64,000 bases of DNA, taken from NCBI GenBank assembly GCA_949752795.1, contig OX457057.1, positions 163,285,980-163,349,979 on the forward strand. The letters run 5' to 3'. The notes under the pieces are model-generated. The model searched no databases. It was not told where the DNA came from and saw nothing but the letters and a program-made list of their open reading frames with translations. The stretch's first letter is position 1. Each line of letters opens with the position of its first letter. The position numbers and the translations under genes were made by a program. The DNA comes from Hyperoodon ampullatus (lineage: Eukaryota; Chordata; Mammalia; Artiodactyla; Ziphiidae). Of the stretch, positions 1 through 10,216 are shown piece after piece.

Positions 1-59
1 TGAACCATTGCTCCTAGGGAAATTACAGGGTTAGGTTCCTGTGAGCCTCTGGTCAAACA

Positions 60-764
60 TTTTTGCCAACTTCTCAATACATTCCATGTGTGTTTCTGTT
101 TAAAGACACCTTCTTTAATGTATACTGTTGATTCATTAAAAATGTTGATCCATTATCCTTTGGCTTGTAAGGTTTTCAACAGGAAGGCTACGGTAATTCT
201 TATTTTTTGTTCTTCTGTATGTAATGTGTTGTTTTTCTCTGTCTTCTTGCAAGGTTTTGTCATAAATTTTTGCAATTGATTATGACATGCCTTGGCATGG
301 TATAATTATTTTACTTAGGGCCCCGAGATTCTTAAATCTGTCATCAAATTTGGGAAAATCTTGGTCATTATTTCTTCAAACATTTTTCTTCTGCCACATT
401 GTTGCATCCCTCATATTCTGGCAGTCCAGTTATGCCCAGTTATGTCCAGTTATACATTGGATGTTTTGATATTTTCCTCGACTCTAGCTTTTAAAAAAAA
501 AATCATTTCCCCCATACTCTTCAGATTAGATCATTTCTATTGATCTATCTTCAAGTTCCCTGACTTTCCTCTGTCATCTCATTCTTCTGTTAAGCCCATC
601 CTGTGACTTTTTAAATTTCAGAATCTGTTTTTTTCCTGGTGCAGAATTTAAAGTTTTTAAAAATAGTTTCTCTGCCGAGATTTCCTATCTCTTGTTCACT
701 GTGAGCATATTTTACTTCATACCATTGAGCATAGTTATAATAGCTGCTTTAAAGTCCTTCTCTG
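60..764 (-). mobile_element. Ancient HAL1/L1-like LINE, ORF1 region (antisense, part 1)
   Basis: Read on the minus strand, the segment resembles the ORF1 coding region of old L1/HAL1 elements. On the plus strand the landmarks run in order: the ATTTCTTCAAACATTTTTCT block, a block like 'ctatcttcaagttccctgac', and 'cttctgttaagcccatcctg', the reverse complement of the ORF1 coiled-coil segment. No open reading frame survives. The element continues after each of two younger L1 insertions, at 1492 and 2631. The exact subfamily and the left edge are uncertain. Confidence 0.65.
751..764. repeat. Target-site duplication, left copy, of L1 at 765-1477
   Basis: AAAGTCCTTCTCTG here matches AAAATCCTTCTCTG at 1478-1491 with one mismatch. 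The two copies flank the sense L1 3' fragment exactly and lie inside the HAL1-like host element. Confidence 0.85.
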
Positions 765-1477
765 AAAGTGAACCCTCCTACACTGTTGATGGGAATGTAA
801 ATTGGTGCAGTTACTATGGAACACAGTATGGAGGTTCCTTAAAAACTAAAAATAGAATTACCATATGATCTAGCAATCCCACTCCTGGGTGTATATATGG
901 AAAATACAAAAATTCTAATTTGAAGATACATGAACTGCAATGTTCATAGCAACACTATTTACAATAGCCAAGACGTGGAAGCAACCTAAATGTCCATCGA
1001 CAGATCAGTGGATAAAGAAGATGTGGGAGATACGCACACACACACACACACATATATACAATGGACTATTACTTAGCCATAAAAAAGAATGAAATAATGC
1101 CATTTGTAGCAACATAGATGGACCTAGAGATTATCATATTAAGTGAAGTAATCAAAAACAATATCATATGATATCACTTATATGTGGAATCTAAAAAAAA
1201 ATGAGCCAAATGAACTTATTTATAAAACAGGAAGAGACTCACAGACTTAGCAAACAAATTTATGGTCATCAAAGGGGAAAGCGGGGGAAGGGATAAATTA
1301 GGAGTTTGGGATTAGCAGATACACACTACTATATATAAAGTAGGTAAACAAGAAGGACCTACTGTTGGAAATGCAAAAGAATATGAATATATATATATAT
1401 ATGAATCACTTTGCTGTACACCAGAAACTAACACAACATTGTAGATCAACTATACATCAATAAAATTAAATAAATAA
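765..1477 (+). mobile_element. 5'-truncated L1 (ORF2 C-terminus and 3' UTR)
   Basis: Sense L1. It starts in the ORF2 C-terminal region ('cactgttgatgggaatgtaa'), passes the CCAAGACGTGGAAGCAACC and GGACTATTACTTAGCCATAA blocks and ends with a 3' UTR and an A-rich tail (ATAAAATTAAATAAATAAA). A short CA/TA tract near 1035-1058 and a TA tract near 1390-1402 lie inside. It is flanked by a 14-bp TSD with one mismatch. Many substitutions have removed the reading frame. It is an older cetartiodactyl-type L1, not the youngest class in the window. Confidence 0.92.
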
Positions 1478-1491
1478 AAAATCCTTCTCTG

Positions 1492-1980
1492 CTAATTCCA
1501 ACATCTGTGCCAACTTGTTAATCTCTGTTGATAAATTTTTCTCTTGCTTTTCAAATTTTCATGGTCCTTAGAACATCAAATAATTTTTATTTTACCCACA
1601 ACATTGTGGCTATTCTGTTGTGGACACTCCAAATTAAGTCATATACCTCTGAAGGATGTTGACTTTTTGTTTTAGCAGGCAATTAATTTGGTTGGATTTA
1701 AACTGCACATTTCTGTCTGTTGGCCAACAGCCAGGTCTCGTTTTATCCTTAGTGGAACTGCTTTTGAGTCTGTCTGGCACTGCATAGTTCAAGGGCAAGC
1801 CAGAGATTTGGGTAGGGTAGAGTTTATGTACAGGATTTTGTGTCCCATCTCTCTGGATATTTTGTTTGTGAGATTCCCTCTTTCCAGTGGCTGTAGTTGC
1901 ACCAAACTCTATCCTCTGGTTCTTCAGGCCAGAAAGGTTGTTTTTCTGTTTTGAATACTTTAAACTACCTTATAAAATTC
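1492..1980 (-). mobile_element. Ancient HAL1/L1-like LINE, 5' region (antisense, part 2)
   Basis: Continues the host element directly after the right TSD copy ('gctaattccaacatctgtgc'), as expected if the L1 at 765-1477 inserted into it. The region matches the 5' side of ORF1 and the 5' UTR of HAL1-like elements as I remember them. No intact ORF. Confidence 0.55.
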
Positions 1981-1992
1981 TGGCTCATTCTT

Positions 1993-2618
1993 TTTTTTTA
2001 TTATTGAAGTCTAGTTGATTTACAATATTGTTTAGTTTCAGGTATGTATACAGCACAGTGATCCAGTTATACATATCTATATCTAAATCTATATCTGTAC
2101 TTTTTCAGATTCTTTTCCTTTATAGGTTATTACAAGGTATTGAGTAGAGTTCCCTGTGCTATCCAGTAGGTCCTTGTTGGTTATCTATTTTATATATCGT
2201 AGTGTGTATATGTTAATCTCAAACTCCTAATTTATCCCTCCACCCCCCACCCTTTCCCCTTTGGTAACCATAAGTTTGTTTTCTATGTTTGTGGGTCTAT
2301 TTCTGTTTTGTAAATAAGTCATTTGTATCATTTTTAAAAATTTCACGTATAGACAATATCATATGATATTTGCCTTTCTCTGTCTGGCTTACTTCACTTA
2401 GTATGATAATCTCTAGGTCCATCCATGTTGCTGCAAATATTTCTTTCTTTTTCATGGCTGAGTAATATTCCATTGTATAGATATACCACATCTTCTTTAT
2501 CCATTCATCTGTTGATGGGCACTTAGGTTGCTCCCACGTCTTGGCTGTTGTTAATAGTGCTGCAGTGAACATTGGGGTCATGTATTTTTTTTGAATTATG
2601 GTTTTCTCTTGATATAAC
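1993..2618 (-). mobile_element. 5'-truncated L1 3' end (antisense)
   Basis: The plus strand begins with poly-T, followed by the reverse complement of an L1 3' UTR (GTCTAGTTGATTTACAATAT, then 'gttccctgtgctatccagta') and the ORF2 C-terminus. A 94-codon minus-strand frame at 2297-2581 keeps a recognisable ORF2 tail ([13 protein letters not shown]). TGGCTCATTCTT (1981-1992) and TAGCTCATTCTT (2619-2630) are the probable TSD, with one mismatch. It is the same L1 subfamily as the copy at 765-1477, in the opposite orientation. Confidence 0.92.
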
Positions 2619-2630
2619 TAGCTCATTCTT

Positions 2631-2870
2631 AAAGTTGTAAAAATGGGAAACTCACTTCATGCAATTTCCTTCTTCAAAGTCTTGCTGCCCCTGTAGCATT
2701 TACTTGCTTTTGTTTTTCACTTTCCAGTCTTCAGGTTATTATTTTTTTCCTTTTTGGATTTTATCCAGAGTTTATAGCTGTTATCTGAGGGAAGGTTGGT
2801 ATGATAGGAGCATGGTGTTTATTGGGCCACACTAGAAGTGACACTCTGAGAATTATCTTTACTTTTGGAC
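2631..2870 (-). mobile_element. Ancient HAL1/L1-like LINE, 5' end (antisense, part 3)
   Basis: Third piece of the element at 60-764 and 1492-1980. It resumes after the TSD at 2619-2630. The text ('ttttatccagagtttatagc') resembles the 5' UTR side of old L1/HAL1. The right edge near 2870 is a guess, because similarity fades. Confidence 0.45.
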
Positions 2871-3124
2871 AGATGTAGCTCCCAGCCCTCATGAAATGGG
2901 TGCCTCTTGGGATAGATGGAAATGAAGGACAGAGTCAAGGGTCAAGGTTGTGGTGAGACCACCTAAGAGGGTCAGAGGCACACATTTGTTGTAGTAACAT
3001 GTTGCTGACCTTCATATCAGGCATTTGGTAGAAATTAATGAAGAGGAAAGTGTCTCTGCCATCTGTGTGTGGTGGTAGTTGGGGTTAGAAGAAAGAAAAT
3101 GCTTGGGTTTGGTAGAGTGACGAG
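2871..3124. other. Unassigned sequence
   Basis: No repeat, exon or RNA recognised. Short frames here lack coding character. Confidence 0.5.
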
Positions 3125-3265
3125 GATCAACTCTGCACTACAACTCACTTGGTTTGTGACAATGGGTACAAGTTATCTAAAATTCCTCATTGGAAAAATT
3201 GATGTAATGATTCCTATCCTGCCTTTTTGGTTGTGCAGATTCAATAGGATAAAGTGCTTAGGAGC
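3125..3265 (+). repeat. MIR SINE fragment
   Basis: Degenerate MIR core and tail: a 'tcctcattggaaaaattgat' block, then 'attcctatcctgcc', then 'gattcaataggataaagtgc'. These follow the MIR order (cctcatctgtaaaatgggg, then cctacctcatagg, then gattaaatgagataa). Strongly diverged. Confidence 0.55.
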
Positions 3266-3454
3266 CCCTCCCACTTAACAAGGTACTCAACATTGCTTCC
3301 ACCTCTTCTTTGTACTTTGGGAAATGGCCTCCTTTGCCTTGAAGTACACATCTCCCTATGTGATAGTGGAGAGAATTGAAGTTTAGTCTGCATCCCTGAT
3401 TTTTACACAGCAGGATTTCATTGGGTTCTAGAGTTAATTTTTATTTAAAAAAAT

Positions 3455-3715
3455 CCTACAGTAGATGAGCATGGTCTTTGAAGTCAGAGACCTGGTTTGA
3501 ATCCCAGCTTTGCCAATTCCACACAATATAACTTGGGCCAATTATTTTCTCTGAGCCTCAGTTTTCTATCTATGAAACAGGAATAATAGAAAACATTCCT
3601 CATAGGGTTTTAGGAAGATTACATGAGATCACATACATAATGCTCCTAAATCATCCATCAGGACCTGGTACAGAGTAGGCATTCAGTAGATGTTAGTTAT
3701 TGTCATTATCATTGT
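3455..3715 (+). repeat. MIR SINE, near full length
   Basis: Classic MIR order in sense: 'tttgaagtcagagacctggt', 'gaatcccagctttgccaatt', 'tgagcctcagttttctatct', 'ttaggaagattacatgagat' and 'acagagtaggcattcagtag'. Length about 260 bp, close to the full family length. Ancient, shared by mammals. Confidence 0.88.
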
Positions 3716-3866
3716 TATTTGTTTAATAAAAATGGGGGCTAACATAAAACCATTGATTTTTAAAACTGGGAAAGATTTGCTGGGAAGAAGGAAGAGCCAA
3801 AGGAAGTTGTGGGTGAGGGTAGGAGGAAGTTTATTTTCATAAGTGGGAAGAAAAGGGGTGTGTTTC

Positions 3867-4202
3867 TTTTTCTTTTAATTTTTAAAAACAATTTATTTAT
3901 TTTTGGCTGCATTGGGTCTTCGTTGCTGCGCACAGTCTTTCTCTCTAGTTGCGACGAGCGGGGGCTATTCTTCGTTGCAGTGCACAGGCTTCTCATTGTG
4001 GTGGCTTCTCTTGTGGAGCACAGGCTCTAGGCACGTGGGCTCAGTAGTTGTGGCTTGTGGACTCTAGAGTGCAGGCTCAGTAGTCGTGGCGCGCAGGCTC
4101 AGTCGCTCCACGGCATGTGGGATCTTCCTGGACCAGGGTTCGAACTCATGTCCCCTGTATTGGCAGGTGGATTCTTAACCACTGCGCCACCAGAGAAGTC
4201 CC
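3867..4202 (-). mobile_element. Long CHR-type tRNA-derived SINE
   Basis: Antisense SINE. The plus strand starts with a T/A-rich tail (TTTTTCTTTTAATTTTTAAA) and ends with the tRNA-derived head (AACCACTGCGCCACCAGAGA then AGTCCC). The body, with the 'attgggtcttcgttgctgcg' and 'tagttgtggcttgtgg' blocks, is longer than in the ~200-bp copies elsewhere in the window. It is flanked by a perfect 14-bp TSD, AAGGGGTGTGTTTC, at 3853-3866 and 4203-4216. Internal RNA polymerase III boxes would lie in the head near 4130-4195, reading leftward. CHR SINEs are known from cetaceans, hippopotamids and ruminants. Confidence 0.96.
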
Positions 4203-4216
4203 AAGGGGTGTGTTTC

Positions 4217-4669
4217 GACAGTAAGGCTAAACTGCCCGTGGGAGAGAAATTAATGTGGGAAAACCTTGTGGAGTTCTGCCCTTGGAGTAAGTCAGGCTCA
4301 CCGTGGGCCTCTGCCTCAAGGGTTAAAGATGAGATTAAATATTTAATGTCCATTTATAATTAGGTCCTTTGGGGTCCTACGGAGCATTTCACTAACACAG
4401 TCATTTTTCTCTCTCTATTTACATTTCCAGCTCTACGGGTAAAAGCATTGATTCTACAGTCTGATATGCCTGTGTGGAATGATAGATAGTTCCTTAGCAA
4501 AATCATAGCTCAATTATTCAACATTTGCAGGTTTAGAGGACAGAGGGTGGCCATAGAGTCCTAGAGGATCTGTTTGTAGCCCTCAGCCAGGACTGGGGTT
4601 GAAGGAGGCACAGCATTTTTTCAGGTTGCTGAGGAAGCGGATCTCTTGTAATTTGCATGGCACACAGAA
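4217..4669. other. Unassigned sequence
   Basis: Nothing recognised beyond the right TSD copy of the SINE. Frames overlapping the SINE are not genes. Confidence 0.5.
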
Positions 4670-4836
4670 GCGGACATCATCCACCTTCACTTGAACGGCT
4701 ATAAAACTCTCATTTGGGTGAACATCCCTCTAGGTGTTTAATGATTATTTGCCATAGATCACCCATTTGCCTTCCAATGCAACAACTTCAAGTCATTCTC
4801 CACCATCTTCCTTAGCTCTGCACCTAAATATATATT
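4670..4836 (+). repeat. Unnamed repeat, copy A of an inverted pair
   Basis: About 165 bp that matches the reverse complement of 7865-8032. The shared part runs from ATCATCC (4677) to CCTAAATATATATT (4822-4835) with roughly 20 differences and one indel by eye, so about 85-87 % identity. Shared blocks include ATTTGCCTTCCAAT and TTAGCTCTGCACCTAAATA (TTGGCTCTGCACC in the other copy). I do not recognise the family. It has no SINE-like head or A-rich tail. Confidence 0.88.
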
Positions 4837-5559
4837 CACATTTGTGTTTCACTACATGTTTTGGTAAGAAAAACAGGAGAGGGGTCAAAAGAGGAGGACC
4901 ATATCTAGAGGAGGAGCCAGCACTGATAACAGGTGGAGGAATTCAGAGGACCAGGAGGCTCTGCATCCTCGGCAGGAGCAGCAAAGGACAGCGGGAGTGG
5001 CAGGAGGGCCGAGTGCAGCCTCCAGGGCTTGTGGGGTTAGCCCTCAGCTGCCCCACCTTGCTAAGCAAGGGCACTCACTGGCACATATCAGGCCTGAAGC
5101 TAACAAGCTGGCCCTCAGTACTCTGTGCTTCCACATGAGTTATTGATCTATTTGACTTATTTGAACTATGTCTCTAGCTCTGGGGCCTCTGAATCTATTC
5201 CAAACTACTACCTGACATGTACTGGAAAATCAGAGATTCCCTTATAAAGGATGCCAGTTCAGAAAGTTGGCGCTCTGGACTGGAAATTGGGGACCCAACC
5301 ATGAACTTCTTGTGAGTCCTTGAGGAAAATCCACTTTCCGTGTCATGCCTCGGCTTCTCTGTTTTATAATATCCACCTTGGCACCTACCCGCTCTCAGGT
5401 GAGGACGGGCGCAGTTCTCAGGGAGGCCATCTGACCTCTCCACCTCCCTCACTTCCCATAGGTACTTTAACCAAGTTTGTAACAGAAAAAATTGGTCCCC
5501 ACTCTGGACTCTGTCCCCTCTTACGTTTCCTGTCTTATCAAAGGGCCCCACCATCCCCT
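4837..5559. other. Unassigned sequence
   Basis: GC-richer stretch, with no recognisable repeat or exon. The 119-codon minus frame at 5195-5554 has no recognisable domain. Confidence 0.5.
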
Positions 5560-6395
5560 CAGTGAAAGCGTCTTCTTAGGTCCCACCTCTCCCTCCTGAA
5601 CCTCTGCCCTCAGTCACTCCTGTACTCTTGTTGAGTCTACCTCATCTATATTTCTAAAATGTATCTACTTCTCCAAAACTCCACGGCCACTCACTTGGTT
5701 CAGACCAGAGTCATTTCTTGCCTAGGTGACAATAATCCTAATTCTTTTCCTTATCTCCAGCCTTGCTCCCTGTACCCCCTGCTCTCCCAACCCGAATGAT
5801 ATTCTGAAATGTGAACTGCATCCTGTTGGTTCCTGCTTAAAACCTTTGAGTGGTACCCTGCTGTCACCAGGTTAAGGTCCAAACACTTTGGATTTTAAAA
5901 TCCCAAAGCCTTCAATCGGGCCCCTGCTGACACCTCAGGCCTTTCCACTCATTATATCCTGCCTTCCCACTCAAAGCCCACACTGGACTCCAGTCTAGAG
6001 AAACCACTGACAGAGCTCTTTCCTATTTCCTGATGGTCCCTCTGCCTCTGGGCACTCTTCTCCTCCGTCTCTCCCACACCACTTCCCTTAGTCTGTGATT
6101 TCCCTTATCTTGCAGGTTTCCATTTTGGTATGACTTCCTCAGGGATGTCTTCCTTGGACTTTCATAGCCTGGACGCAGCACCCCTCATGTGTGTGTTTAT
6201 ATCCTGTGCTTCACCTGTCATGTAGTCCTTCATCATTATAGCAAGCACTTTCGACTCATATGAATTCAACAAACCGTGAGCCCTGAGAAGTCTAGGCCAC
6301 ATCTGCCTGGCTCACCTCCATATGTCCACCTCCTAACATGGTGCCTGGCACAGAACAGGGGCCTGAGACATATTTCCTAAATAAAGTAAACAGAA
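5560..6395 (+). mobile_element. L2 LINE 3' region
   Basis: Long sense L2. It keeps the family order: 'aatgtatctacttctccaaa', 'ttcctgcttaaaacctttga', 'ggttaaggtccaaacacttt', 'acacctcaggcctttccact', 'gtatgacttcctcagggatg', and finally 'atggtgcctggcacagaaca' with CTAAATAAAGTAA. About 830 bp, covering the ORF C-terminus and 3' end. Ancient and non-functional. Confidence 0.85.
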
Positions 6396-7327
6396 AGAGT
6401 TACTCAAATATAGGCTCTGTTTTTTTGAGTGGAGGAAATTAGTTATTAATTAAAGAAGAACCATATAAGGTCATTTTTATTCCAAAGGGTCATTGGCATT
6501 TCTCTAATACCCAGTGCACTTTTCCAGGGAATAGGAAGGAGACGACATTTGTCACTCGCCCCTGCAAATGTTGTCTGGAAGGCTTGTCTCGTAAGATTGG
6601 CTGTGTTAGTTTGTGGGAGTCCAGCCTTGCAGGCGGAAAATGGCTTTCGAGAAAATTTGAGGTCTAACAACTTCTCTTTTTCTAGTAGGCCTGAGAGGGA
6701 GAGGGTCTGGGAGAAATGGGCCCATAGTGGGCCAGTGTGACCCTTCTATGTCTCTGGGCAACTAAGTTCAGGAAGGGTCTGGTCACCCTGACAATGCACA
6801 GGGAGTGAGTGCTGAGCCTCAGAACCAGCCAGCAGCTCAGTTCCCTCTATTCGGGAATGATAAGGCTGGGCCCTCGGGGTCCTGACAGGCTGCCAGCGTG
6901 GGTCTCATCCATAGTGTATGATTGCTGCCCTGCTGCTGGGAGAACAGAAAACAGTGGCATGTCAGCATGGAGGACAGGCCAACTGGGAAGACAGGATTGG
7001 GAAAGAAAACTTTTTATTCTGTCACCTGATTTAAAATTAAGGGGACGTGGTGAGATCACAGGAACTAAATTAAAGGAAATATCTCTGGCTCTATTGTGTA
7101 CTATAGAGCTGGTCTAACTGTGGCAACAATATTCTGGGTTTTTATAGCACCTTTCTTCCCTAGGGTGCAGGGTGCTTTATTGTCTATCAACAGGATTTCA
7201 ACTGAATGGGTTCTCCTAGGACCTCAATTCTGGTATCTGTAGCATTTGTTTTTTAAAAAAATTATTATTATAGGGCATGGAAAAATAAGTTGAGAAATTG
7301 TATTGGTATGAACAGAGGGCTAGATAA
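6396..7327. other. Unassigned sequence
   Basis: No repeat or gene recognised. Frames at 6809-7117 (plus) and 6847-7059 (minus) overlap each other and have no domain features. Confidence 0.5.
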
Positions 7328-7366
7328 GGGTGTGTGTGTGTGTGTGTAGGTGTGTGTGTCTGTGTG
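7328..7366. repeat. (TG)n microsatellite
   Basis: Interrupted TG dinucleotide tract with a GTAGG interruption and a final TCTGTGTG. Confidence 0.95.
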
Positions 7367-7864
7367 ACTATGTTAAATTCAACCATTAAATATTAGATGG
7401 AATAGGAGGATATACAATGAACAGAAGGGAGCTAAAGAAATAAGAACCACCTTTGCACAAATCATTACAATTCAGCTGTGGCATTGTTGGGAAATCAAGA
7501 CCAGATCATACTTTGGAAACAGTGAATACTTAGGAGAGAGGGTTTCTCTCTTATGCTCAAAGGCTGATGTTTCTTTTCAGAAGAAAATCTTTCCCTGTCC
7601 TTGAAAGTCATCACCAAATGAGTAAATTTGAAACATGTAAAATGGTTTCATATGAAGCCATCATAATGACTGAACCATTTTTTCTAGGTTTTTGAGACTG
7701 AAACTAAGCCAACACTGATGAGATTGCCTCTACTTAGACTTCTGTAAGTAGTGTGATTAGAAATAGTGGGAACCAAGGTAGAAAAAAAGGCAATAAGCAT
7801 TCATAATGTTTCAATGAAGCTGTTTACTGAAGAAAAAAGAAAACCGTTAATGAAACAGTAAACC
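7367..7864. other. Unassigned sequence
   Basis: Nothing recognised. Confidence 0.5.
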
Positions 7865-8032
7865 TAAATATATATTTAGGTGCAGAGCCAAGGAAGATTG
7901 TTGAGAATGACTTAAGTTATAGTATTGGAAGGCAAATAGGTGATCTATGACAAATAGTCATTAAATACTTAGAGCGATACTCATCCAAATGGGGGTTTTA
8001 TAGCAGTTCAATTTAAGGCGGATGATTTCTGA
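7865..8032 (-). repeat. Unnamed repeat, copy B of an inverted pair
   Basis: Reverse-complement partner of 4670-4836. Its outer edge (GGATGATTT near 8019-8027) lies almost exactly where a HAL1-like 5' end begins ('gattctggccaagatggagt'). Either the HAL1 inserted at the repeat edge or the repeat ends there naturally. Confidence 0.86.
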
Positions 8033-10216
8033 TTCTGGCCAAGATGGAGTAACAGAGGCTAAATTTGCCCACTCTCATGGAACGACTAAACAGTTGGGTA
8101 ATTTGTATGAAACAATTGTTTGTAAGATGTTAGACATCAAAGAAAAAGAACAGTGATCCCTGAGAGGTAGAAAACAAATTTTGTGTCTCATGATTATCTC
8201 AGCGTACTACCAAGAGAGATCTTCCAGGTCATGGCATAGGATGGGTAAATGCAGGAAAATCTTGGTGGTCTCCCTGGATTGAGGAGACAGAACTGGGAGT
8301 CTGGGGAGGCCAATGTGGCTAGAGGTTTGCAGGGTAGAGTGTTCTGAGGACAGAGTTGCATAGAGAGCTTCGGAGATCTGCAGAGAATCTCCTTGTGTTT
8401 TCAGGTAGATACTGGTCAGCACATGCTTATAAGAAAACTGCCTGAAGTTGGGAAAAGAATAACTTGAAATGATTAGAAGGAACAATCTCCAAAACTCACA
8501 CAAACTGTTCCCACCAGAGTGGAAAATCTCATAATTCATGTGATATCAGGAAGAGTAGTCAGAAGTATCCTGCCCCAGTAGTGGGTTGACACTGTCCTAG
8601 ACTAAGCACTGCTCTGGTTCTACCTAACAAAGCTTTAAAAAATGGCCAGAAAGGATCAAACTGTTTTGAAGTAAATTAATGGTGAAGCAGAACAAAATTC
8701 AAAAATATTAATAGAAGTACAAAAATATCCAACACCCAATAAGATAAAATTCATAATTCTGGCATTCAATAAGAAATTACCAGGTCTGCAAAGGAGCAAG
8801 AAAAGATATGATCCATAATCAGAAAAATCAGTCAAAACCAACCCAGAAATGGTATAGATGACAAAATTATTAGACAAAAACATTCTGTATGCTCAAGCTA
8901 GAGAAAAGATTGACTGTATTAAGGATTGTATAACGGAAAATATAAAAAAGAACTTCTAGAGGTAAAAACCACAATTTCTGAGATGAAAAATACACTAGAG
9001 AGGCCTAATGGCAGATGATACAATGCAGAAGAAAATGTTATTGAACATGATAAGACAGAGTAGAAACTATTCGAAATGAAGCAGAGAAAAAAAAGATGGG
9101 AAAAAATAATAGAGCATCAATTAACTGTGGTATACTTCCAGTGTCCTAGGGTACATGTAACTGGAGTCCTTAAAGAGGGGAGAACAAAGCATCAAAAGAA
9201 TTTGAAGGCATAATGGCCAAATATTGTCCAAATTTGATGAAAACTATAGACCCATAATTCCAAGTTTCAACAAAAGCTCAAGAAATGTGAATAAAAATAC
9301 ACCAAAGCACATCATGACCAAATTGTTTATAAATCAGTGATAAAGAGAAAAATCCTATAAGCAGCTGGAGAAAAAACATGCCTTATGTATAGAAGAAAAA
9401 AGTTAAGGGTGACAATAGATTTCTCATCAAACAATGCAAGAGGAAAAACTAAAGCAGCTTTTAAAGAACTGATGGAAAACAACTGTCAGCTTACAATTTT
9501 ATACCCAGCAAAAATGTTTCAAAACCAAGGCTAAATAAAGATTTGTCAGATATACATAAACTGAAAAAAACTGGTTACTAACATATTCTTATACAGAGAG
9601 GAAATCCTCAGGCACAAGGGAAATGATACGATGGAAATCTGGATCTACACAAAGGAATGAAGAGTATTAGACATGGTCACTATGTGGGTAAATATAAGAC
9701 TTTAAATGATTATTTTAATTTCTTTAAAAGAAAATGGTCATTTAGAGCAAAAATAATAATGTATATTGGAGTTCATAACATATATAGAGGCAAAATGTGT
9801 GAAAATATCACAAAGGCTGGGAAAAAAAATGAACTATTGTGGTTGTTAGGTTCTTTTATATATATGAATTGGTGTAACATTACTTGAAGGTAGTTAGGTT
9901 CTTTTAATATATATGAAGTGGTATAATATTACTTGAAGGTAGATGGTGATAAGTTAAAGATGTATATTACATAAACCTTAGAGCCACCCCTGAAATAATA
10001 CTACAAAGAATTCTAGTTAGAAATCCAACAAGGTAGGCAATATGGAATCATAAAGGCTACTCAACTAATCTCAAAGTAGGGATGATGGATATTGTCTTGT
10101 TTGAAGTGATGGTTTAATGAGTATATACATCTGACAAAGTTTATCAAATTATATACTTTAAATAAGTGCATATTATTGCATGCCAGTTTTACCTTAATAA
10201 AGCTGTTAAAAAAGAT
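8033..10216 (+). mobile_element. HAL1-like half-LINE, nearly complete (sense)
   Basis: Starts with an L1-type 5' end (GGCCAAGATGGAGTAACAG), runs through a decayed ORF1 ('tgaccaaattgtttataaat', 'aatcctataagcagctggag', 'tgcaagaggaaaaactaaag', 'atacccagcaaaaatg') and passes straight into a 3' UTR ('tggaaatctggatctacaca', 'ataatattacttgaaggtag') without any ORF2. It ends with ACCTTAATAAAGCTGTTAAAAAA at 10193-10215. Lacking the reverse transcriptase ORF2 is the hallmark of HAL1. About 2.2 kb. Stops and indels break ORF1 throughout, so no protein is expected. HAL1 elements are ancient in placental mammals. Confidence 0.8.

Noticed and set aside
3867..4202. Possible tRNA gene in the SINE heads
   Set aside because: The heads derive from a tRNA and keep pol III promoter-like blocks, but they are fused to SINE bodies and tails and flanked by TSDs.
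4099..4353. 84-codon minus-strand frame over the SINE head
   Set aside because: The SINE head reads open in several copies (WDFSGGAVVKNPPANTGD-like text). This is repeat sequence, not protein.
5195..5554. 119-codon minus-strand frame
   Set aside because: No family resemblance; it runs into the start of an L2 and overlaps an 81-codon plus-strand frame.
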